Source: Podarcis raffonei (taxonomy: Eukaryota > Chordata > Lepidosauria > Squamata > Lacertidae). From it: a stretch of 64,000 nucleotides of DNA. Below the pieces are notes generated by a model. The model saw only the letters and a list, made by a program, of their open reading frames with translations, was not told the DNA's origin and ran no database searches. The position numbers were made by a program, and so were the translations under genes. The stretch spans positions 53,306,501-53,370,500 of the forward strand of contig NC_070614.1 of NCBI RefSeq assembly GCF_027172205.1. The letters are read 5' to 3'. Of this stretch, positions 1-12,500 are shown one piece after another (the stretch's first letter is position 1; each line of letters begins with the position of its first letter).

Positions 1-424
1 CCAGTAGTGATGTATGGAAGTGAGAGCTGGACCATAAAGAAGGCTGATCGCCGAAGAATGGATGCTTTTGAATTCTGGTGCTGGAGGAGACTCTTGAGAG
101 TCCCATGGACTGCAAGAAGATCCAACCTCTCCATTCTGAAGGAAATCAGCCCTGAGTGCTCACTGGAAGGACAGATTGTGAAGCTGAGGCTCCAAGACTT
201 TGGCCACCTCATGAGAAGAGAAGACTCCCTGGAAAAGACCTGATGTTGGGAAAGATGGAGGGCGCAAGGAGAAGGGGACGACGGAGGACGAGATGGTGGG
301 ACAGTGTTCTCAAAGCTACAAATATGAGTTTGACTGAACTGCGGGAGGCAGTGGAAGACAGGAGGGCCTGGCGTGGTCCATGGGGTCACGAAGAGGCGGA
401 CACGACTAAACGACTCAACAACAA
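1..424 (+). mobile_element. BovB (RTE) LINE, 3' end, cut by window edge
   Basis: Encodes the BovB ORF2 C-terminus ([18 protein letters not shown], then [13 protein letters not shown]) with a frame break near position 240, and ends in the BovB 3' tail (cacgactaaacgactcaac, then acaacaaca). Confidence 0.9.
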
Positions 425-990
425 CAAATCATGCAGGTTCCTGCCTCCGGGTGAATCGGGCCCCTCTTGCCAGCTGGCTATTTCCTCCTTCCCTGCACAG
501 GCACCCAAGACACTTGGAAACCTGAGTCCCGAAGTTGTGTGAATCATGCGCCGTGAGCAAACAGACGCCTTCTGATTCAGCTGGCGCACTGTACACAAAC
601 TCTAGATTAGTTGAGCAAATATGCTCATCATCGCAGAAGTGGGTGAATTTGGATTCAGGAAACGCCTGGCCCTGATTTTACTCATGTCGGCTGCGTGACA
701 AGTCGCCAATCTTCCACTTTCGGAGCAACACAACAGGAGAATTGACAATGCAGGCCGGTATTTTTTTGTGTGGCTGCGGAGAATTATTGCCGTCTGCTCA
801 CCCAAACTGACCGCCTGTGAGGGAGATCGAGGCCCTGGGAGTTATAGTTTGTTCAGAGCGCTGGGAATTGTAGGTCAGGTGGGGGAAGAACGGCAATTCT
901 CGGGGTTCTTTGGGGAGAAGTACTGTGCTTTAAACAACAACAACTGTGCTTTAAATGTCCATTTGATGTGTTTTAAATGTCTGCAGGTGG
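425..990. other. Unassigned non-coding stretch
   Basis: No gene, known repeat or RNA recognised. Two short near-copies of aaacaacaacaactgtgctttaaa lie around 930-955. Confidence 0.4.
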
Positions 991-2335
991 ATATACCCAT
1001 TGCATTTCCTTCAATCTCATTTTCTGCTCTTTGGAGCCATCGGATCGGTTCCCACCCTCTGGAGCAGGAAGAAACAAGCTTGCTCCATCTTCCGTGGGAC
1101 AACCCTTTAGATATTTATATTTATATTTATATATCATTTTAATGCATCACACACACAAAAAAATATAGAAGTAAACAAATACCCATCACCTCCTAGAAAC
1201 TAAAAAGGAAAAAAGAAAAGAAAAACAACAACAATAATACATTAAATCCCGTATTTTTTGCTCCATAAGATGCACCGTTTTCTCCCTAAAAAGTAAGGGG
1301 AAATGTCTGTGCCTCTTGTGGAGTGAATGTGTGGTCCCTGGAGCCAAATTGCCCAGGTGCGAAAAGCAGATCATGCTCTTTTTTGAAAGAGGGAAGGGGG
1401 TGTTGAAAGGAAGCCGCTGATCCACAAGTGATCAGGAGGGAGATAAGGGACTCTAGAGATAAAGGAGGCTGCCTGGGAGCGGGGAGGTAAAAGCCCATGG
1501 ATCCTCAGGATTTTTGAATTGGGTCACCCCAAATTCACCATCAGATCACATAGCATGTCCATGGCTACAGCCTGCACACACAAAAATCACGCATCCACTG
1601 TTTTGTGGGGCCGCAATGGCACAAAAACGTGGTTTCAAAGCACGGATCCACATGGATTCTCAGGATTTTTGCATTGGGATACCCCAAACCCACCGTCAAA
1701 TCACATGTCTGTGGCCATAGCATGAACCACAAAAATCATACATCCACTGTTTCGTTCAGACTATTTTTTTTCTTGTTTTCCTCCTCTAAAAAACTAGGTG
1801 TGTCTTATGGTCAGGTGCGTCTTATGGAGCGAAAAATACGGCAGTTCTCACAATACATTTAACATAAAAATGACTTTTTATATAGATACTGTAACTGACT
1901 TCCTGTCTACTCCTTACTTCTATTTCTCATCAATTAAGCCTGATGGAAAACCTAGGATAGAATAAAGAATATCAAAACCAAAACATGTTATAATATTGCA
2001 GTAAATAACCCTTTAGATATTTTCCAAGGTGGCTATCCTATCTTATCTCAGGGTGGATCTACATACAGGGGGAAAGCCACTATAAATAAGTCAGAAATTA
2101 AACTGTTATAATAAAAAAAACCGCTATGGAAAACCGCAAATAAATTTTCTTTGCTCCCCAGTGCCATCTGGTGTCGCATGTGTATAATGCATCCAAAATG
2201 ATGTGGGGTTTTTTTAAAACTAATGTAGCTGAGTCTCCTTTTCCCCAGGCTAAACATCCCCAACTCCATCCGCTGTTCCTCACAAGGCTTGGTTTCCAGA
2301 CGCTCTTGACCCTCTTGGCCGCCTCACAGCTATTG
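990..2335 (-). mobile_element. CR1 LINE 3' fragments, split by other insertions
   Basis: CR1-like pieces at about 995-1110, 2005-2060 and 2215-2335 match the reverse of the CR1 ORF2 end (compare 17776-18215). The DNA transposon at 1249-1842 separates the first two. 2060-2215 was not recognised. Confidence 0.55.
1249..1842. mobile_element. Inverted-repeat DNA transposon (non-autonomous)
   Basis: Ends are complementary: gtattttttgctccataaga at the left and the reverse form cttatggagcgaaaaatacg at the right, about 590 bp apart. Inside is a two-unit direct repeat (about 1496-1640 and 1650-1755). No transposase is seen. Confidence 0.65.
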
Positions 2336-2745
2336 CGAGGAGGAATCGAAACACTGAGCTTAAACGGCGAAGGGATCTGGGTTCGAGTTAAAGATTAGGG
2401 AAGGGGAAAGAATGCCATCTCCATTTAGTTAAAGAATAAACTGCACCGGGAGCTTCTGAGAGTGACTTGGAGGGCAAAGTTTACTCAAGGGACTTGAGGA
2501 AACGGGTTCGAGAAATGGGAGGCAAAGTTGAAGCTACAATGGCTGAGGCTTTAACCAGCAGCCAGGGAAATTTCCCCTTCCTGCCAAAATCCCAGACTTG
2601 GGAGGGCCTGATTCTGGCTACTCGGTGAAGAATCATAGGGTCCGTTCCAGTTCTACAATCCTATCATTCTCTGGCCTCAGAAGGTGGTGGGCCATCCATC
2701 AATTTTTTAAAAACAGAGGTTGGACGGACGCCTGCCAGGGATTTT
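2336..2745. other. Unassigned non-coding stretch
   Basis: No coding potential recognised. A weak tRNA-B-box-like string (gggttcgag) at about 2380 suggests a decayed SINE. Confidence 0.35.
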
Positions 2746-3500
2746 CCATGGAGGCGCAGATTGCAGCTATAACAAAGGCGGCATTTTTACGTCTCCGCCA
2801 AGCTAAGCAGTTGGCTCCTTACCTCTCTCACCCTGATCCAGCCACTGTGATCCACGCAACGGTCACCTGGATTATTGTAACTCGCTCTACGTGGGGCTGC
2901 CCTTGAGACTGACCCAGAAACTCCAGCGGGTGCAGAATTCTGCAGCGAGACTCCTTACGGGGTCCTCACTGCGAGATCACATTCACCCGGTGCTCTACCA
3001 GCTGCACTGGCTCCTGGTGGAGTACAGGATCAGGTTTAAGGTGCTGGTTTTGACCTTTAAAGCCCTATACGTCTAGGACCCTCGTACCTACGGGACCGCC
3101 TCTCCTGGTATGTCCCACGGAGGATCTTACTGTCTTCAAACAAAAACATCTTAAAGGTCCCAGGCCAAAGGGAGGTTAGGCTGGCCTCAACCAGAGCCAG
3201 GGCCTTTTCGGCTGTGGCCCCGATCTGGTGGAACGCTCTGTCCCAAGAGACTAGGGCCCTGCGGGACTTGACATCTTTCCGCAGGGCCTGCAAGACGGAG
3301 CTGTTCCACCAGGCCTTTGGCCAAGGCACAGTCTGACCCCCTCCTTCGGTAATCCTCACAGAACTCTAGCCCAATGGTTGCCATTATTCTGATTTGAACT
3401 GATTTTATAATGAATTGATTTTAGAATGTTGTATCATTTTACTGTTGTTAGCTGCTCTGAGCCCGGCTTCGGCTGGGGAGGGCGGGATATAGATTAAAAA

Positions 3501-3548
<48 letters not shown>

Positions 3549-3549
3549 G
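2746..3549 (+). mobile_element. L2-like LINE, 5'-truncated, subfamily A
   Basis: Encodes [20 protein letters not shown], then [20 protein letters not shown] (the usual C-terminal region of L2-clade reverse transcriptases), with frame breaks. Ends in gggcgggatatagatt followed by (att)n. Confidence 0.85.
3500..3549 (+). repeat. (ATT)n microsatellite tail of L2
   Basis: About 17 units; it is the 3' tail of the L2 copy before it. Confidence 0.9.
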
Positions 3550-3618
3550 AGTCGTGATTCCCACATTGCAGGAGGTTGGACTTGATGACCCCTGGGGTTC
3601 CCCTTCTACCTCTGCAGT

Positions 3619-3624
<6 letters not shown>

Positions 3625-3653
<29 letters not shown>
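3625..3653 (+). repeat. (CA)n microsatellite
   Basis: About 14 CA units. Confidence 0.9.
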
Positions 3654-3655
<2 letters not shown>

Positions 3656-3886
3656 TTTTATTGCTTTTTTTAACATATCATTTCCAACCATCATTTAACA
3701 TAACTTCTTATCTTATACAATATTTTAGACTTCTGTCAACAACCTCTGAAGATGTTCCGTTCTTTATCACTTGTTCTGCATTTCTTAATTTCTCTGTTAC
3801 TTTTAATTATCATTAGCTAATAATCCTCATCATGGTCTTTCTCGCAATATTTCAGATAGCCCTCCTTACAAAACTTCTTGCAGTCA

Positions 3887-4275
3887 TAGAATCATAGAAT
3901 CACAGAGTTGGAAGAGACCACAAGGGCCATGGAGTCCAACCCCCTGCCAAGCAGGAAACACCATCAGAACACTCCTGACATATGGTTGTCAAGCCTCTGC
4001 TTAAGGACCTCCAAAGAAGGAGACTCCACCACACTCCTTGGCAGCAAATTCCACTGTCAAACAGCTCTTACTGTCAGGAAGTTCTTCCGAATGTTCAGGT
4101 GGAATCTTCTTTCCTGCAGTTTGGATCCATTGCTCCGTGTCCGCTTCTCTGGAGCAGCAGAAAACAACCTTTCTCCCTCCTCTATGTGACATCCTTTTAT
4201 ATATTTGAACATGGCTATCATATCACCCCTTAGCCTCCTCTTCTCCAGGCTAGCAGAGTTTGTGTCCAAAGCCTG
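3887..4275 (-). mobile_element. CR1 LINE 3' end
   Basis: Begins on the plus strand with the reverse of the CR1 terminal octamers (catagaatcatagaatcaca) and encodes, on minus, [20 protein letters not shown] and [17 protein letters not shown]. Confidence 0.9.
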
Positions 4276-5035
4276 ACTCGCCCTAACAAACGTTTAGGTT
4301 AAGATAAATTCTGGTTTCCTTATTCTCCTCATGTGTCCTGATAACACCTGAAGGCTCACTCCAATGGAAGTAAGAACTGAGGGGTTGGTGGGTTTGGGGT
4401 GAAATCGTGACCGGTCAGAAGCCAGTGAGTTATTTTTAAAGGGACACGGAAGAACTTGTGTTTAATAACTTCTCTATGAACAAAAGGTTGCTTTTGCAAC
4501 TGTTTGGTTTTTCCTATTTGACAGAAGAGGGGGAGCAGGGATGTCAGGACAGTAGTGCTGGCTTTCTAAAACACCTACATGCTGAAGACATCCAAGTCTA
4601 CTTCTCTACCCAATAACTTTTGCCTTCCATTCAATTCCTTTTCTATTAGTGTCTTATATTTCCACTTGGAAGCATCATCACCTAAAGCTCAGGATATCCA
4701 AAACTCTGGACTTCTAATCACTGAAGGCAATACCTTCTTTGTTTACTGACAATGTCACCATCCGTGTTGTTGATATGAGAGAGAGAGAGAGAGAGTGAAA
4801 GAAAGGCGGGTGGACAAGACAGTCCTCATCAACAGGTGCCCAGAAAGGAATGTAATCCTCAGGCTAAAATAGGTTTGCTACCCCTGTTATTAGTGGGGTA
4901 CTACTAGCGTAATCTGTTTTCATTACAACTGCCTTTCAAATAGTTCAAATATCTGCTCCAGTCTTCTAAGAATCTCTAAATCTGCAGTTCTATGATTCTG
5001 TGATCTAGGGACATTATACAGAAAAGTTTTAAATG
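4276..5035. other. Unassigned non-coding stretch
   Basis: No gene or repeat family recognised apart from a short (ga)n run near 4778-4794. Confidence 0.4.
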
Positions 5036-5130
5036 TTTGATGTTTTATTATTGTGTTTGTTAATATTGCCTTTGGACCCTGCCTGGAGTAGCTGGGGCAA
5101 CACAGTCAGATGGGCAGCACAGAATTAATT

Positions 5131-5161
<31 letters not shown>

Positions 5162-5175
5162 TATTCTTATTATTA
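5036..5175 (+). mobile_element. L2-like LINE tail
   Basis: The tail pattern ..ctggagtagctgg..cagatgggcag.. then (att)n is the end of L2 subfamily B. Confidence 0.6.
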
Positions 5176-5265
5176 TTAGTGCTTTTTTCTGGGGGGACGC
5201 AGGGGTACACATACCCCTAAATATTTTGTGAATCTAAGTTGGGCCACACTGAGGGGCAGTATTCC

Positions 5266-5997
5266 AACCTTTTAATGAAGGTGAAAGAGGAGAGCGCAAA
5301 ATATGGTCTGAAGCTCAACATCAAAAAAATGAAGATCGTGGCCACTGGGCCCATCACCTCCTGGCAAATAGAAGGGGAAGAAATGGAGGCAGTGAGAGAT
5401 TTTACTTTCTTGGGCTCCATGATCACTGCAGATGGTGACAGCAGTCCCAAAATTAAGAGACGCCTGCTTCTTGGGAGAAAAGCGATGACAAACCTAGACA
5501 GCATCTTAAAAAGCAGAGACACCACCTTGCCAACAAAGGTCCGTATAGTTCAAGCTCTGGTTTTCCCAGTAGTGATGTATGGAAGTGAGAGCTGGACCAT
5601 AAAGAAGGCTGATTGCCGAAGAATGGATGCTTTTGAATTCTGGTGCTGGAGGAGACTCTTGAGAGTCCCATGGACTGCAAGAAGATGAAATGTATCCATT
5701 CTGAAGGAAATCAGCCCTGAGTGCTCACTGGAAGGACAGATCCTGAAGCTGAGGCTCCAAGACTTTGGCCACCTCATGAGAAGAGAAGACTCCCTGGAAA
5801 AGACCCTGATGTTGGGGAAGATGGAGGGCGCAAGGAGAAGGGGACGACGGAGGACGAGATGGTGGGACAGTGTTCTCGAAGGTACCAGGATGAGTTTGAC
5901 CAAACTGCGGGAGGCAGTGGAAGACAGGAGGGCCTGGCGTGCTCTGGTCCAGGGGGTCACGAAGAGGCGGACACGACTAAATGACTAAACAACAACA
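5266..5997 (+). mobile_element. BovB (RTE) LINE, 5'-truncated
   Basis: Encodes VKEESAKYGLKLNIKKMKIV, FTFLGSMITADGDS, VMYGSESWTIKKADCRRMDA and the C-terminus down to VQGVTKRRTRLND, with breaks, then the cacgactaaatgactaaaca tail. Confidence 0.92.
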
Positions 5998-6019
5998 AAT
6001 TCCAATATGAGTAGTAAGT

Positions 6020-6060
6020 TGTGTTGTTGTTTAGTCGTTTAGTCGTGTCCAACTCTTCGT
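6020..6060 (-). mobile_element. BovB tail fragment, opposite orientation
   Basis: ttgttgtttagtcgtttagtcgtgtcc.. is the reverse complement of the BovB 3' tail, sitting tail to tail with the copy before it. Confidence 0.7.
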
Positions 6061-6230
6061 AAATTGTGAATACCCCTAAACATTTTTTAAGAAAAAGCAC
6101 TGATACGTTGTTGTTGTTATATGCTGTGAGCCAATCTGGGCACAAGCATGTGGGAAAGCGGTGTCCACATGGACAGGTGGCGATGGTGGAAGAGAAAGTC
6201 ACTCTGCACATGCTCCGAAGACACCTCTCC

Positions 6231-6240
6231 TTTATTTATT
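6231..6240 (-). terminator. Poly(A) signal of SSAT-like gene
   Basis: Two overlapping AATAAA hexamers on the minus strand (plus strand tttatttatt), about 125 bp downstream of the TAG stop. Confidence 0.5.
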
Positions 6241-6362
6241 TGTACACATATTTTTTTGACACATATATCATTTGTGTGGAGTCCTGGCTTTGTTAACGGG
6301 TTTTCCAGGGATCCTTGCCTTTCCTCCAGAGTCGCAAATCTCGCCCCAGGAGCTCCACCAGC

Positions 6363-6539
6363 CTAGAATTTGCTCCGAGACGCCATCCCTCGCAGGTCGT
6401 GGCTATGAATGCGCAAGAGATCCCAGCCCTCCGTGGAAGTGAGGTCTTCGCCTCCGCGGCGAAAAAGGAACCCAAAATCATCCTCTTTCGAAGCGGAAAC
6501 GTGCATTTGCAACTGGGTGCACCCCTGGCTCCAAGCATC
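6363..6539 (-). CDS. SSAT-like gene, coding exon 6 and stop
   Basis: Acceptor TTATTTCCGCAG at 6540-6541, 58 codons, stop TAG at 6363-6365. Encodes [16 protein letters not shown].., then [17 protein letters not shown], matching the family GASDLSSEEGWRLFKID. Leu replaces the catalytic Tyr. The upstream intron is swollen by an L1 plus LTR insertion that begins only about 33 bp from this exon. Confidence 0.9.
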   Translation of the reverse strand, partial: DAWSQGCTQLQMHVSASKEDDFGFLFRRGGEDLTSTEGWDLLRIHSHDLRGMASRSKF

Positions 6540-9500
6540 CTGCGGAAATAAGAGAAAGATATTCAGCCTTGGGAAAATTTAGCGGCACTGGGAGTTCCTG
6601 AACATTGGCCTGGAGGAAAGGGGTTTTACCCACTCTGGAAAAATGGCAGATGAAGCTGATTGACTGTATGGGATTGGCAGTGTTGCCGGAAATATCCGAG
6701 GGCTCCCTTGGACAAAAAGTAAAGACACCAACCAGGATAACTTGGAGCAAAACAGCAGCCTGTAGGCTTGGCCTTTATTGAACTGTTGCAACAGGGTGTT
6801 CCCCTCACTTGCAAGAGAGAGGAAAGACCCAGAAAAATAGTGTGCAAGGTCTTATAAAAACTTTTTGAAATTCCCCTCCTCTAGGTCAAGCCCACCCCCA
6901 GAAACATCATGCATACATTACAGAAAGGAGGGGTTGAGGGAGGAGTTGGTGGTAACCTGAGTGTCTTGTCACCTGGCTGGTTCCTCCTTTCCCCCCTCCC
7001 CATGAGTCACTTCCAGGAGACAAAGGGGAGTTTGCAGTTTCCTGCCCCCTGAGGGAAGATCTGATCATTGTCCATTGTTTCAGTCCATGCTGAATCCACT
7101 CCCATATGCAAGTTCTTTGTGATCTTGATTGTCTTCTGTCTGGGATCATCAGGGTTGGCATAGCAACTGGGCAGGGCTCCTGTGGATGTGCTGAGACGGT
7201 GAAGGGATTATGGCTGACCAGGACCAAGGCACCCCCCTTTGATAGTTCTTGTCATATGGAGTAAAATAAAATGGAACAGTGCAAATCCGATGTATGGTTG
7301 ATTTTCTATGAATTTATAACAGAAATGTGGCGAATGTAGTGTGTGAGGGTGTGTGTGTGTGAAGTTTGTACAAACAGAATGATTGGGGTGGGGGGGTTCC
7401 TGCTACAGTTCCCCCCTTCGGAGATAAGATTGCAAAGGTGGCTACTTTGCAATCCTTTTCTCCGCACAATTTAAGGTGGTAAATATTAACCTGCTATTCT
7501 CCGTCCCAGATGCGTGTCTCCATGTGTACCTGAAAGGGACTTGGATGTCATGCTTCTTAAGGATATTTGCATAGAAATATAATGGTGTAACAGTGCACAT
7601 AGTTAGACTTAGGATATCACGTAAAATGAATATTTTGTTGCTCAGTTACTTGTGGCATTCTAGTACCTTGGAAGAAATATTTTCTCAATAGTGGCGTATG
7701 CTTTACATTTAGCAGGAAGGTCCACTAATGACTGAAAAATGCAGTTTGCTTTGTCCCCCGCCATTTTTGTGTTCTCAGGTGTCAAGGTAGCTCTTCTGTG
7801 GTCTCACACCGGCCTGGTGTCACAGTAGTGGCAATCCCTGGTGAATCCACTTAGGGCTTTCATATTAACCATGTTGCCTGGCACTCACCCCAGCTGGCAC
7901 AGGTTTGGGCACGTCATGAGGGAAATGTCCTTGCCTTGGCCATTCTATGGGATTTTATTATTATAGGCTCTGGTCTTGCAGTCATGGGAAGTTGCTCACT
8001 TGCACTTTAAGGACCAAAAAGCTAATTGCAGCCTGGATACACTTGCCCAATTCAAAATGAGTCCAATTTGAATTTATCTTGCCCCATGGTTCCCAATTTC
8101 TCAAACCAATCTGTTAAAACAAAACCATACTTAGAGGGCATTTGTCCAAATAAGTCAATTTAACTCTATAAGGGATTATTCCTGCTAAACCAAAGCATAT
8201 GCACTTTCATGTATCTTATCAGCTTCTCTTTGGTTAAGCGAGTTTTTAGCACATTTTAAAATGGGTAGGGAAGTTGGCAGAGTGCCAGGTGAAACAACTA
8301 AATGTGGTTATAAATTTATCTAGTTCTAAACATTGGACTACATAATAGCCTGGTCTGTTAAAAAGCATAAAATGTATGAGAATCCTCCACTGGGTTGTAA
8401 GGAATAAGACATTAAACACAAAAATAGCCACAAAAATAGCCCCCCCCATTTGTGGAAATAACACACTGTCAGACACATTTCAACATTCCTACATAATAAC
8501 ACATAATACAAAACAAACTAATTAAGTATCAGTTGCATATCTTGAGACAATTGTGATATTTTATGTATGTATCTTTTTGAATCCTGGAGCACAGTCTTGA
8601 GGTTCAAAAGTGAGAAGATGTCCTTAGAATTCTACTCCACCCCCCTTTGTCAGCCCCACTTCCCCTTTGAAAGGAATTGCTGTGGCCACTTTGAAAACTT
8701 TGGTGTCTGTTGTTGTTGCTGCTGCAGGTAATAGTCTTGTGGTGGCGAAGCTTTTCATTGGATCTGTAGTAACACATCTGTAGAAGTGATATCCTGTAAG
8801 GGGCAGGACTTAAAGACAGAGTTAGAAGGGGCAAAAGGCAAAAAAGGATGTCCTTCAATTTACGTGGGAAGCTGCAAATAATAAAAATCTTAGCGGATTT
8901 AAGCATTTCATTCATTCTAATATTATTATCACATTTCCATATAATTACTGTTATTATCTGCCAAGTTTGTTTGCTTTCCTTCACTTAGTTTGGCTGTGGA
9001 AGAAACGAAGGGACAAAACCTTTGTTAATTTGAACACAATTGGCAAGTTATTAAACTTTTTGCTTATGTGGGTCTGAGTTCACGTATCCTGTTTTAAAGG
9101 GGGAAACAAAATTTTTTCTTTCTTTCTTTGAAAATCTCTGTCAGGAATGCTGTTCCTATAATGCACACAAAGCCTGTTGTAAAAGTTAAATCCCGTGGGG
9201 GGGGGGGACTAGTCAAGAGTGGAACTCACAGTGGGAGCGTTTTGATGTTTACCTGTGAAAAGAATTTGGCATGTTAAGATTTGGAACCTGGAAAGCTCTT
9301 GACTTTTGATGGGCTAGGTTTTTTTTTTTTTTTTTTAACCCTTTTGTCTTCCGTAGCCCCTGCAGCAAAAGACACATTAAGGGTAATTTCCCTCAATGGT
9401 TCCAAGTTTTACATAAGGAAATTTGGATAAGTTTCTCCCTGCAGCCCAAGCTCTCGAAACCTCCTCTTCCCCCTTACAGTTCCCCCCTTCTTCCTCTCTC

Positions 9501-12500
9501 TCTCTCTCTCTATTTTGTGTGTGTGTGTTTTTTTTTTTTTTTAAGCTGATCTAGCCTCTGTGCATGTACAGAGTTCATGTCTCAGTAAACCTTTTATACT
9601 ATTGAAAATGTTGAATCTTTTGGCTAAATTACCATTTGAATAAGGGAAGGTGAGGGTAAGGAGTAGATTTTAAAATAGGGTTAGATTTTAAAGCAAAAAA
9701 GAGAAACTCAGCAATTCAAGTATTCACCAAAGCTAGCAATTGTAGCCCAAGCAAAGGGACTGCTTCCTTTATGTACAGGAAAGGGCTAATATCCCTCTGG
9801 CCATTCGCGGAACAATGCCACGCCCTTATATATGGGGGAAAATGGCCAGAGAGTCAAAATTCATAGGATTTTTTTTTTTTTTTAATATTCTCAGTCATTT
9901 CAGCCTTACCATTTGCAGACAAAATATATATATATATATATATATATTTCTGCCCTTTATTTACAGGATTGGTCAAGGCGCATATGTATTTTTATGTGCT
10001 TAAACTTTGAATTGACTTTGAAGTCTGATTTTTAAATAGTAGACAAAATGATAAACACTTTAATCACTCAAATGCTTGATATTACCAGTTGTGCTTCAAA
10101 ACCATCAAGGCTTCACCTCTCACCTTTTAAAACTAAAGAGCAAAGCTAGGCTGAATTTCAACTACATCACCACACCAGAATTTAAGAATTACCCTCCAAT
10201 GCTTGCAGACACATGTCCCTTCCACACAGCCACAAATTGGGAGAGTTGAAAGAGACCCTGGGGTCATCTAGTCCAACCCTCCAAAATATAGGGTTCACAG
10301 CAAGATTTGTACTATCAAAGAGACATACCCATTTAAGTACAGATTTACAACTGAGAAAGGAAACATCTATGCTCCTATCATGTACTAATGAAGAGGAAAA
10401 TAAAAGTACCCAACTTTACACAGAACCCTTTTAGCAGATCTTGAGATAGTTTGAGGGAGTTTACTTCCTTAGACTAAAGAATGCAAGTTCCTAGTGAAAT
10501 GATATTTAAAGGAAGATTGAAGTGAACAGTTTTTTGTGTTGTTTTTTTTTCTATGATAGGGAGAGGATCTTTTATTAAGCATAGTTAAAACAGCCATAGA
10601 TTTGATTTAAAGGGAATACAAAAGTGAACAATTTTTTTTTTTCTGAACTTGCAGAGGAATAGTAAGCCTAATTTAGATTTTTTTTTTTTTTAAATAACCA
10701 CACATAGGAAAGTGAGATGCAGGGTACCTTAGGAAAGATTGCTCCCCCCCTCTTTGCAGTTTCCTTTAAAGGAAGCTTACTCGGGAGTAAATTTACCTGG
10801 CACAGAAGTAAGAAGGGAGAAAAAAACTGAAAGAGACAGAATGAAACAAGGGGGGGCATTTTCTGAGAAAAGAGGCCAGGAAGTCTTATAGAGACTGATA
10901 TCAGGAGCCTTACAATAACTCTTCTGTCCAACCAAATCAAAGTTAAAACTGGACTCACATATTTTTCTTAGAAGGAACACCATACTTTCATAGGCATATG
11001 CTTGATGAAATACATACACTGCATTTTAGCTTGAGAGAGCAATTGTGCTCAACTAGGCTTTTGCAGCAGAAACATTAGGTTAACTTCACATTCCAAAATA
11101 GACTGGAACACAGGTGTACTCACAAACTCAAAAGTTACAACAAAACATCATTTACCATTAGACTTAAAATCACCCTCCTCACTTAAACTAGAGGAAGGAG
11201 GTGGGGTAATCCTCCTTCCAGAACACAAGTAGCACGTATACAGGATTTTACCACTTGGGAGGAAAACTCTCTTTTAGAGCTTCTCTCAAAGAACAAACAT
11301 TTGCATACTTCATTCTCCATTTTGTCTTGTTTCAGGTTGACAAGGCCCAACATGGCTTCCTTAGATTTAAAATTTTGAAGCAAGCTTGCAATTTTAAAAA
11401 CTATGTGCATTTAAGAACAGTCTGTGGATGCCGAAGCCAATGTAAACACAAACCCTTTAAATATTTCTAAATCTTGGAGTACATCTCTTATTCATTTTTT
11501 TTTAAAAGAAACTAAGTTCTCTAATGTGTGGGCTCTCAGGCTGGGCTGTTATTATATCTACTGCCTTCTGAGCACCATTAAGTTTACGGTTTCATGTTTA
11601 GTTTTAGGTTATAGTTTAACAACACAAATTTGATATGTTCAGCTCTCCCTAAGGGTTCACACCCTGATTGTGTTGAAGGATCCCTGAGGTGGCCCAGGTG
11701 GTGGGCCTACGCTACCCACTAAAAGTTACAACGGTCTCGTACTTTGTACTTGAAAGACCATTTTGCCCCTTTATTTTATTTTTATTTTTTCAACTGGAGA
11801 TGACAAGCTGGAGGGGCGTATTAGAATCCTCTCTGGGGCAAAAAGGCTTCATGGAAGCTTTGTTGCCAGGAGGAGTCCAGCTAGGGTGTTTTAGTGAGCT
11901 CCCATTTCCCTCTAGTATAAAGGACAGAAAAGGACAGAAAGAATGGACACACAAGGGGGAAGACAAAGAGGGGGGAAAGGGTAGAAAGAAGAAAATAGTA
12001 TTCTTTCAGTATTTAAGGTACCTTTGATGATCTCTTTAACTCAATTCCTGCCTATCAACGAACCGCAAATAACTTATCATCTATAAAACCTCAAACATCA
12101 GCCTTAAAACCACGGGTCTCTCTCTCTACCCGATACACAACCACAGATCCTGAAATTCTGCCTCAGTACTGCTTACACAACTAGTCCTAGTGTGGGGCCC
12201 CAATTCCCCCTCTACCACCCACGACAGCCTCCTGCCTAGCCTTTGAGACTAAGTTCGGACCCCTACTGAACGCCTGCGCAATGCCGTGCCAGATCGGGGT
12301 CCGAGAAAACACCCAAGGTTTGAAAGGAAGCAAATGACCTTGCGTTAAAATACTTTTGAAAAGACGCCTCTGGACGACTCCGAGAGAGGGACGTCAGAGA
12401 AAACAGTAAAGAGCCACGCTTTCCCGGACTCAATTCCAAGACGGAAAACGGGGGAGAAAAGGAGAGAGTGAGATCGGAAGGACGCCTCTGGACGACTCCG

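Larger units (their letters stand above)
5178..6101. mobile_element. Inverted-repeat DNA element split by BovB
   Basis: agtgcttttttct at 5179 and aagaaaaagcact at about 6088 form inverted ends, and cacatacccctaaatatttt / gaatacccctaaacattttt show shared internal sequence. BovB sequence fills the middle. Confidence 0.5.

Noticed and set aside
6907-7227. 106-codon frame repeated at 13467-13808
   Set aside because: Both lie wholly within the LTRs and are open by chance, copied along with the LTR.
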